This document shows, piece by piece, positions 39,380 through 46,067 of a stretch of 64,000 nucleotides of DNA. Every line of letters begins with the position of its first letter. Positions within the stretch are counted from its first letter, which is position 1. Made by a program: the position numbers and the translations under genes. The stretch is from Bacteroidales bacterium (GTDB lineage Bacteria > Bacteroidota > Bacteroidia > Bacteroidales > UBA932): positions 62,001 through 126,000 of the forward strand of contig JAFZIO010000055.1 of assembly GCA_017554335.1 (NCBI GenBank). The letters are read 5' to 3'. Under the pieces are notes generated by a model, which was not told where the DNA came from, ran no database searches, and saw only the letters and a program-made list of their open reading frames with translations.

Positions 39380-40603
39380 ATGAAAACCTTTGAACCTCTA
39401 TACTCTAAGAAGCTCACGGTATATGATATTCCGGGCTTTAAGCCGCAATTGGTTGATGCGGAGTATCTTACAAATCTAGGTGTTCAAACCGTGCCCTCGC
39501 AGGAGACATTGGAAGCTTTGAAGCGGGGATCGGAAGTGTTCTCCAAGCGTTTCAATGAGCGCCTTCTTATCCCCCGCCAGCGCTATACCGAAGATGAAAT
39601 AGACCCTGAGGCAATTACCAAAGAAGTCCATAATTACACCGGAAAATGCCCGGCTCTTACCTGGGAAATCAACCCGGTACAGGGATGTGGTGTAGGGTGC
39701 CAGTACTGCCTGGTTTCTGACGGAGTCCATGAGCAGGAGCTTACCGCTCACCTCAACTATCATTTGTATGTGCGCCGTCTCCTTGAAGAGCAGAACGGCC
39801 CGGACAGCCAGAACGCAAGACACTATTATTATTTCTCGCCCAAGACAGAGGCCTTTCAGGAGGCTACTCTGCACACCGGCATAGCGCACCGTATCCTGAG
39901 GGAATTCATAGCGCACTTCGAACGCAATCCCCAGTCCCAGGCGCGTCTGTTCATTGCCTCAAAGGCCGGCCTCAAGCATCTCCGGATAGAAGATGAAGGA
40001 GAAAGCATACTCGACCTTTTCTCCCGGCTCAAAGGCCGCATGCAGTTCAACACCAGCGTCTCCATAATGCCGGATGCATTCAGGGATATCCTGGAGCCGT
40101 ATGCCGCACCCCTGTCGGAGCGTATGGCCGCCGTACGCGCGTGCCGCGATGCCGGCGTTGCTGCAAATTCAGCTCTCGTCCAACCCATAATCACCCCCTG
40201 GCTCAGCGACCAGCATATCAAGGAGTTCTTCGGAATGCTGAACGATGCGGGCATAATCAACTACAAGCCGGAATTCCTTACCGCCTGCGTGGAGAATCTG
40301 GCCATGCTCGGCCAGTACCTCGGGGTGTTTGACAAGGCGTTGGAAAGGCAGCTTTACGATGATTACCTTATGCCTTCAAATGCCGCCCACAGGAAGCAGC
40401 GCGGCCGTATCGCTCCTGACAAACAGCGCAGCGTGGAGTGCCTGAAGCGTCTTATGAGCTACACCGACACCCTGGGAATGAGCATCAGCATATGCTATTG
40501 GGTCAGGGCCCAGCTTGGCATCAGCGAAGATATGATTCCCATAGTCAACCGTAACGGCTTCCAATGCCTTGGTTATCAGTCCGAGCTGTTCAAGAATGTA
40601 TAG
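39380..40603 (+). CDS. Radical SAM protein, spore-photoproduct-lyase-like
   Basis: 407 residues. CX3CX2C cluster motif in QGCGVGCQYC (Cys103, Cys107, Cys110), after EINPVQG. YYYFSPKTEAFQEATLHTGIAHRIL and LFIASKAGLKHLRI are like those of the SPL-type subfamily. It binds a 4Fe-4S cluster and cleaves S-adenosylmethionine to start radical chemistry; the substrate is unknown. DNA repair is not supported by its neighbours, since it opens a five-gene overlapping cassette with ATP-grasp, WbqC, glycosyltransferase and aminotransferase genes. The ATG at 39380 is chosen over a TTG within the -7 box. Confidence 0.85.
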   Translation: MKTFEPLYSKKLTVYDIPGFKPQLVDAEYLTNLGVQTVPSQETLEALKRGSEVFSKRFNERLLIPRQRYTEDEIDPEAITKEVHNYTGKCPALTWEINPVQGCGVGCQYCLVSDGVHEQELTAHLNYHLYVRRLLEEQNGPDSQNARHYYYFSPKTEAFQEATLHTGIAHRILREFIAHFERNPQSQARLFIASKAGLKHLRIEDEGESILDLFSRLKGRMQFNTSVSIMPDAFRDILEPYAAPLSERMAAVRACRDAGVAANSALVQPIITPWLSDQHIKEFFGMLNDAGIINYKPEFLTACVENLAMLGQYLGVFDKALERQLYDDYLMPSNAAHRKQRGRIAPDKQRSVECLKRLMSYTDTLGMSISICYWVRAQLGISEDMIPIVNRNGFQCLGYQSELFKNV

Positions 40604-41765
40604 CGACCTCTCAGATTATTACCTTCACTGGTATCACGAGCGCCCTATGGCCGTGACGCAGCAGAGGCGTGACGAGCTGCGCCGCGTGCACCGTTGCCTG
40701 ATGGCATGCATCAATCACTTCGTACAGCATTACGAAAGTCTGACCGCCCGCTACATGCCGCTGAGCGACAAGGAGTTGGAGATACTGGATGAGCAGTGCC
40801 GCATTATGCCTTTCCGCGCCGGCACCTTCCGCCCGGATTACATTATCACCGACACAGGAGAACTGAGGCTTTGCGAAATCACCTCCCGTTTCTTCGCCCA
40901 CGGCATCTTCATGGGCTGGTTCGGAGACCAGTACGCCAAGTCCTACTGCAAAGCCCACGGCCTCCCGGAGCCGGAGAGCCGCTTCTCCGAGATGATGGAC
41001 TATATGCTGGAAATCACCGGCGGCGCCAGGCGCATGTTCGTCTTCAAAAGCTCCGACCGCACCAGCGAAATCAGGCTTTACAAGCGTTTCTATGAGGCCC
41101 ACGGCATAGAGGTGAAGGTGCTGGAGGCGGCGGAGGTGGAGCCGGCCCGCAAGGAATGGGACCGCCCCGGAACCTTCCTGGTAAGCGCCCTCAACCAGAA
41201 GGACATACTCGCCCTGCAGATGGACACCCTTCGCGCCATGATGCGCCTCGGCTGCTACAGCGACTTCCGCAACATATTCCTCATCCACGACAAGCGCTTC
41301 ATGCATATGTGGTTCGAGGACAGCTTCACCGGCGGCTGCCTAAGCCCGGAAGATGCCGCATTCCTGCGGGCGCACGCCATTCCCACTTACCTTACGCCTC
41401 CTGCGGACGCCCGCGGCAACAAGGATGCCTACATCCTCAAGCCGTGGCGGCTCGGCAAAAGCGAAGGTGTACACGCCGGCCCGCTCACCCCGGCGGCCGA
41501 TTGGGAGCAGTTGTTCCTCAGCGGAGCGGCCGACGGAATGATCGCCCAGCCCTTCCTGCGCCAGCGGACCTGCAGGACCGAATTCGAAGGTACGCCGTTC
41601 GACGATTACGCCTGCGGCATGATGCTCTGCGTGGACGACAAATACTTCGATTCCGGCTACTTCCGTTGCTCCAGCATCCCCGTCACCAATCAGGGAGACG
41701 ACCGCAAAGCGGCAGTAATACATACGGACGACCCTGCTACCCTCAAGCTCTGCGACCTGCTATGA
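40596..41765 (+). CDS. ATP-grasp-like protein of unknown function
   Basis: 389 residues. The C-terminal half looks like an ATP-grasp ligase: DAYILKPWRLGKSEGVHAGP would bind the nucleotide phosphates, followed by GMIAQPFLRQRTCRTEFEG and the acidic DDYACGMMLCVDDKYFDSGYF. The N-terminal half (TARYMPLSDKEL, FRPDYIITDTGELRLCEITSRFF) resembles the permuted arrangement in glutathionylspermidine-synthase-like proteins. It could join a carboxylate to an amine during synthesis of a modified sugar or small molecule. It overlaps the radical SAM gene by 8 nt and WbqC by 4 nt. The family assignment is tentative. Confidence 0.65.
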   Translation: MYSDLSDYYLHWYHERPMAVTQQRRDELRRVHRCLMACINHFVQHYESLTARYMPLSDKELEILDEQCRIMPFRAGTFRPDYIITDTGELRLCEITSRFFAHGIFMGWFGDQYAKSYCKAHGLPEPESRFSEMMDYMLEITGGARRMFVFKSSDRTSEIRLYKRFYEAHGIEVKVLEAAEVEPARKEWDRPGTFLVSALNQKDILALQMDTLRAMMRLGCYSDFRNIFLIHDKRFMHMWFEDSFTGGCLSPEDAAFLRAHAIPTYLTPPADARGNKDAYILKPWRLGKSEGVHAGPLTPAADWEQLFLSGAADGMIAQPFLRQRTCRTEFEGTPFDDYACGMMLCVDDKYFDSGYFRCSSIPVTNQGDDRKAAVIHTDDPATLKLCDLL

Positions 41766-42454
41766 CTCTGTCCGCAAACCAGCCGTACTTCCTTCCGTAT
41801 TTCCCATACTGGCAGCTGATTGCAGCGGCCGACACCTTCCTTGTCAGCGACGATTACGCTTTCATGAAGGGCAAGTGGATACCCCGCAACCGCATTCTGG
41901 TCAACGGGCGGCCGCAATACTTCAGAATTGAAGTAGAAGACCAGAGCTGTCACAGGCTCATCAAAGACTGCCGCATAGTCCCCGTTGCCGTTCACGATAA
42001 GCTCCGCACTCTGGAGATGGCCTATCACAAGGCACCCAATTTCGTTGACGGATACGAACTTGCAGAAAGGATATTGCGCTATCCGGATACCAACCTGGCA
42101 GGCTTCCTGCACCATTCCATCATAGAAGTCTGCGAGTATCTCGGCATTACCACTAAGCTTATGAAGACCTCCGACCTGCCCGGCAACTGCCTGCTGCGCA
42201 AGGAGAAACGCATTTACGATTTCTGCCGGCGACTGGGAGTGGACAGGTACATAAATGCAATCGGAGGGCAGAATCTATACTTCAAGGATGATTTCAGGAA
42301 AGAAGGCATAGACTTGCATTTCATATGCTCCGAAGCTGCGCCCTACGACCAGGGCATAGGCCGCTATGTGCCTGACCTTTCGGTAATTGACGTAATAATG
42401 TTCAACTCCCGCGACGCCCTGCATGAGCGCCTGGGACAATACCGTTTGCTATGA
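41762..42454 (+). CDS. WbqC-like family protein
   Basis: 230 residues. Starts TLSANQPYFLPYFPYWQLIAAAD, the hallmark of WbqC-like proteins (QPxYLPWxGYF type), with DDYAFMKGKWIPRNRI, a YINAIGGQNLY stretch and SVIDVIMFNS near the end. WbqC proteins occur in O-antigen and capsule clusters and probably act in making unusual amino sugars or their amide substituents; no activity is firmly proven to my knowledge. The ATG at 41762 overlaps the preceding stop (ATGA) although the frame is open far upstream. Confidence 0.87.
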   Translation: MTLSANQPYFLPYFPYWQLIAAADTFLVSDDYAFMKGKWIPRNRILVNGRPQYFRIEVEDQSCHRLIKDCRIVPVAVHDKLRTLEMAYHKAPNFVDGYELAERILRYPDTNLAGFLHHSIIEVCEYLGITTKLMKTSDLPGNCLLRKEKRIYDFCRRLGVDRYINAIGGQNLYFKDDFRKEGIDLHFICSEAAPYDQGIGRYVPDLSVIDVIMFNSRDALHERLGQYRLL

Positions 42455-43254
42455 TGGTCAGCGTCATCTGCCTGGCCTACAATCATGAGGCTTATATTCG
42501 CGATACCCTTGAAGGTTTCGTGAGGCAGAAGACCGGCTTTCCCTTCGAAGTGCTGGTACATGACGACGCCTCCACGGACGGCACTGCAGATATAATACGG
42601 GAGTACGCCAAACGCTACCCGGAAATAATACATCCTGTCCTCGAAACCGAAAACCAGTATTCCAAAGGAGTAATAATAGCAAGGGATATCCTTTTCCCGC
42701 TGGTGCGTGGCCGCTATGTCGCTCTGTGTGAAGGAGATGACTACTGGAGCGACCCGCTTAAGCTGAGCAAGCAGGTAGAGGCGTTGGAGGCTTGCCCGGA
42801 AGTGGATATCTGTGCACACAGGGTACAGAAGATCAAAAATGGAAAAGCTCACGGGTACGTGGGCCCGGGAGGCCGCAGGCGCATCATTCCGGTAGAGCGG
42901 GTTATCCGTGGAGGCGGAGGTTTCGTAGCCACTTGCAGCCTGATGTGCCGCAGAGAAGCCTACCTGCTGGATACGCCCATGAGGCGCGAGCTCTTTTTCG
43001 ATTATACTCTTCAGATCCAGGGCTCCCTGCATGGCGGCATGTTGTATCTGCCTGACTGCATGGCAGTTTACCGCCGCGGAGTACCCATGTCCTGGACCGC
43101 CAGGAATATAGGACGCCACAAAACAGGCCACTATATGAAGTTCATCAGTATGCTGGATGCCCTTGACAGTTATACGGGGGGCAAGTACTCGCGCGTCATT
43201 CGAGCCCGGCGGCGCCGGTACAAAATTCATCAGTTCTTCAGGAAAATGATATGA
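42451..43254 (+). CDS. Family 2 glycosyltransferase
   Basis: 267 residues. GT-A fold: VSVICLAYNHEAYIRDTLEGF, FEVLVHDDASTDGTADI with the nucleotide-binding Asp residues and YVALCEGDDYWSDPLKL with the metal-binding DDYW motif, as in many Bacteroidales surface-polysaccharide transferases. The C-terminus is basic and may attach to the membrane. It transfers a sugar from a nucleotide donor to an unknown acceptor. It overlaps both neighbours by 4 nt. Confidence 0.92.
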   Translation: MMVSVICLAYNHEAYIRDTLEGFVRQKTGFPFEVLVHDDASTDGTADIIREYAKRYPEIIHPVLETENQYSKGVIIARDILFPLVRGRYVALCEGDDYWSDPLKLSKQVEALEACPEVDICAHRVQKIKNGKAHGYVGPGGRRRIIPVERVIRGGGGFVATCSLMCRREAYLLDTPMRRELFFDYTLQIQGSLHGGMLYLPDCMAVYRRGVPMSWTARNIGRHKTGHYMKFISMLDALDSYTGGKYSRVIRARRRRYKIHQFFRKMI

Positions 43255-44378
43255 AACTGAAAGTTACACGCACCACTCTGCCTCCTTTCGAGGAGTTCTG
43301 CGATGAGATACGTCCCCTCTGGGACAGCCACTGGGTGACTAACATGGGCGAAAAGCACGACGCCCTGGAGGCCGCCCTGCGCGAGCGTACCGGCTGCGGC
43401 GTGACCCTTTTCTCCAACGGCCACCTGGCTCTGGAGGCGGCTCTGGAGGCACTCGGACTGCCTGCAGGCTCCGAGGTCATAACCACCCCCTTCACCTTCG
43501 TTTCTACCACCCACGCCATAGTCCGCAGGGGCCTGCGACCCGTGTTTTGCGACGTTCGTCCGTCCGACGGAACCCTCGACCCCGATTGCCTGGAGCCGCT
43601 GATCAACGAACGCACCTCCGCCATCCTCCCGGTCCACGTTTACGGGAACGTATGTGATGTGGAGCGTATTGGGACAATAGCGGCAAGGCACGGCCTGAAG
43701 GTGATTTACGATGCCGCACATGCCTTCGGGGTGCGATACAAGGGCATGCCGGCGGAGTCGTTCGGAGACGCGTCGGTGCTGAGTTTCCACGCCACCAAGG
43801 TGTTCAGCACGGTCGAGGGTGGAGCGGTCTGCTGGCACGATAAGGCCATAGAGCGCCGCCTGAAGGACCTCAAGAACTTCGGCATACGGGATACCGAACA
43901 CTGCGAGGCGGTGGGCGGAAATGCCAAGCTGGACGAACTGCGTGCGGCCATGGGAATCTGCAACTTGCGTCATTTCGACGAGGCAGTTGCACGCCGGCGC
44001 GAGGCTGCTATGCTCTACCGCAAGCTGCTTGCAGGCGCCGGAGACCCCGTACCCTTCCCCTCGGAACTGCCGGCCGGCGTCGAGCCCAACTGGTCCTATT
44101 TCCCAGTGCTTTTCAGCACCCGGGCCCGGCGGGATGCGGCTTACGACGCCCTTGCCGCCGCGGGAATCGGCTCGCGAAAGTATTTCTGGCCGCTGACTTC
44201 AGATGCCGGATGTTACGACTACGATTCTTCGAAGACTCCCGTCGCCCGCGACCTCTCATCGCGCTCCGGCACCCCAGTCGCCCGCGACCTCGCATCGCGT
44301 GTGCTCTGCCTTCCCCTCAGCCCCTACATAACGCCGGAGGAAATTGAATCGGTCGTCCGCTTGAGCGTATCACTCTGA
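43251..44378 (+). CDS. DegT/DnrJ/EryC1/StrS-family aminotransferase
   Basis: 375 residues. PLP-dependent sugar aminotransferase fold: FSNGHLALEAALEAL, VITTPFTFVSTTHAI, DAAHAFGVRYKG (Asp154) and SFHATKVFSTVEGG with the PLP lysine Lys183. It probably makes an amino sugar for the glycan assembled by this cassette. Near the C-terminus (about 328-350) a 36-nt direct duplication encodes TPVARDL(S/A)SR twice, just before VLCLPLSPYITPEEI where homologues usually have a short loop. It is the last gene of the cassette. Confidence 0.92.
   Translation: MKLKVTRTTLPPFEEFCDEIRPLWDSHWVTNMGEKHDALEAALRERTGCGVTLFSNGHLALEAALEALGLPAGSEVITTPFTFVSTTHAIVRRGLRPVFCDVRPSDGTLDPDCLEPLINERTSAILPVHVYGNVCDVERIGTIAARHGLKVIYDAAHAFGVRYKGMPAESFGDASVLSFHATKVFSTVEGGAVCWHDKAIERRLKDLKNFGIRDTEHCEAVGGNAKLDELRAAMGICNLRHFDEAVARRREAAMLYRKLLAGAGDPVPFPSELPAGVEPNWSYFPVLFSTRARRDAAYDALAAAGIGSRKYFWPLTSDAGCYDYDSSKTPVARDLSSRSGTPVARDLASRVLCLPLSPYITPEEIESVVRLSVSL
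44235..44299 (+). repeat. In-frame direct duplication inside the aminotransferase gene
   Basis: Units 44235-44263 and 44271-44299 match at 26 of 29 positions with a period of 36 nt. Each contains the small palindrome GTCGC-CC-GCGAC. The reading frame is kept. Confidence 0.8.
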
Positions 44379-44421
44379 CCATCGGCTCATATAGCCTTTG
44401 AGGCGCAGGTGGTTACGCGCC

Positions 44422-44521
44422 GGCCGGAAAACCGGGCGTTTTGACGCAAACCGGACTAATTTGCGGCAGTTTGGCCGGGAAACCGGGCGCTTTGACGCAA
44501 ATCGGACTAATTTGCGGCAGT
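44422..44521. repeat. Tandem 51-nt repeat, two units
   Basis: Units 44422-44472 and 44473-44521 differ at only a few positions. Each contains TTGACGCAAA ... TTTGCGGCAGT, so GCAAA and TTTGC can pair. It lies in the 153-nt gap between convergent genes; no coding sequence is seen there. Confidence 0.85.
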
Positions 44522-44531
44522 CGAGCGACTG

Positions 44532-46067
44532 TCAGACATTCAGGCCTTCCGAAGCCGCTACTGCGCAGCGGATGCCGTCGATGGCGCTGGAGACTATGCC
44601 TCCGGAGTAACCGGCACCTTCGCCGCAGGGGTAGACGCCCGGCATGGAGAGGGCTTCGAGGGTCTCCGGGTCGCGCGGTACGCGTATGGGCGACGACGTG
44701 CGGGATTCCACGCCCAGCAGCAGGGCGGCGTTGGTATAGTAGCCTTTCATTTTCACTCTAGGGAAGGCCTTCTGGAGGCGCTGGGCCACTATTGGCGGGA
44801 GCAGTTCGTGCAGCGGTGCGCTTATTACCCCGGGGAAATAAGAGGTGGGCGGCATCTTTTTGCTTATTTTGCCGAGGCAGAAGTCTTCCATCCTTTGGGC
44901 CGGTGCGGCCATGGGGTTCTGCGGGAGGTCTTTTTCCCCGCTGCAGCGGCGGCGTTCGCAGTAGTCGAACATTTCCCGTTCGACTTTCTGCTGGAAGTCC
45001 ATGAGGCGGAAGGGGCTGTCGCCGGGCACGTCTTCCGGTTCGATTTGGACGACGACGCCGGCGTTGGCGAATTTGCCGTTGCGGCCGGAGTTGGACATGC
45101 CGTTGAGTACGACCGTTCCGGGCTCGGTGGAGGAAGGGACGAGTATGCCGCCGGGGCACATGCAGAAGGAGAATACTCCCCTGCCGTCGACCTGCTCCAC
45201 GAAGGAGTATTCGGCGGCGGGTATGCCGGGTTTCCAGGTGCCGTGGTATTGGTGGAAGTTGATTTTCTCTTGCGGGTGTTCGACGCGGACGCCGAGGGCG
45301 AATCCCTTGGCTTCCAGCGGCACGCCGCCGCGATCCAGCATCTCGTACACGTCCCGTGCCGAGTGGCCGGTGGCCAATATCACCTTCGCCCCTTTGAACT
45401 CTCGTCCGTCGGCCGTCTTGACCAGCATCTGCTCCGCTGCGCAGATGCTGGTCACTTTGCTCGCAAAGTGGTATTCGCCACCGTGGTCGATGATGCAGCG
45501 GCGGATGTTTTCCACGACGGTCGGGAGTTTGTCGGAGCCGATGTGGGGGTGGGCGTCGATGAGTATGTCTTTGGAGGCGCCGAAGGCGACGAGCTGGTGG
45601 AGGACTTCGCGGTTGTCGCCGCGCTTGGAGGAGCGTGTATAGAGTTTGCCGTCGGAGAATGCGCCGGCGCCGCCTTCGCCGTAGCAGTAGTTGGAATCGG
45701 GATCCACTACGCCCTCGCGGGAGAGGCGAGCCATGTCGAACTTGCGGGCGTGGACGTCTTTGCCGCGCTCCAGCACTATGGGCTTGATGCCAAGCGTGAG
45801 GAGCTTAAGGGCGGCGAACATGCCTGCAGGACCGGCTCCTACTACAATTACCGCCGGAGCGTCGTGAACGTCCTGATAGGGTGCCTGAACGTAGACATCC
45901 GGCTCTTCTCCGGGACCGTAAGCTTCGTACTGGTAGCGCCATACGGGTTCTTTGCGGGCATCTATCGAGCGCTTTTTCAGCACCCATTTCATTCCCCCGG
46001 CCTTGGCCTCAATCTCCTTCAGCCTCGGCTCCCTTGTGAGCGGGCAGGTTATCTCGAATTCTTTCAT
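44532..46067 (-). CDS. FAD-dependent dehydrogenase (COG2509 type)
   Basis: 511 residues. After an N-terminal domain of about 70 residues comes the FAD-binding motif VIVVGAGPAGMFAALKLL, then YCYGEGGAGAFSDGKLYT, the second nucleotide-contact motif VILATGHSARDVYEML and PGVYPCGEGAGYSGGI at the C-terminus. This family of uncharacterised flavoproteins is widespread in anaerobes; the substrate is unknown. It overlaps the helicase-nuclease gene by 4 nt, which may be just operon packing. Confidence 0.88.
   Translation of the reverse strand: MKEFEITCPLTREPRLKEIEAKAGGMKWVLKKRSIDARKEPVWRYQYEAYGPGEEPDVYVQAPYQDVHDAPAVIVVGAGPAGMFAALKLLTLGIKPIVLERGKDVHARKFDMARLSREGVVDPDSNYCYGEGGAGAFSDGKLYTRSSKRGDNREVLHQLVAFGASKDILIDAHPHIGSDKLPTVVENIRRCIIDHGGEYHFASKVTSICAAEQMLVKTADGREFKGAKVILATGHSARDVYEMLDRGGVPLEAKGFALGVRVEHPQEKINFHQYHGTWKPGIPAAEYSFVEQVDGRGVFSFCMCPGGILVPSSTEPGTVVLNGMSNSGRNGKFANAGVVVQIEPEDVPGDSPFRLMDFQQKVEREMFDYCERRRCSGEKDLPQNPMAAPAQRMEDFCLGKISKKMPPTSYFPGVISAPLHELLPPIVAQRLQKAFPRVKMKGYYTNAALLLGVESRTSSPIRVPRDPETLEALSMPGVYPCGEGAGYSGGIVSSAIDGIRCAVAASEGLNV

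Noticed and set aside
39380..40603. Spore photoproduct lyase acting in DNA repair
   Set aside because: Neighbours are glycan and ligase genes and the organism is not a spore former; only fold similarity is claimed.
44422..44521. CRISPR array
   Set aside because: Only two adjoining units, no variable spacers and no cas genes.
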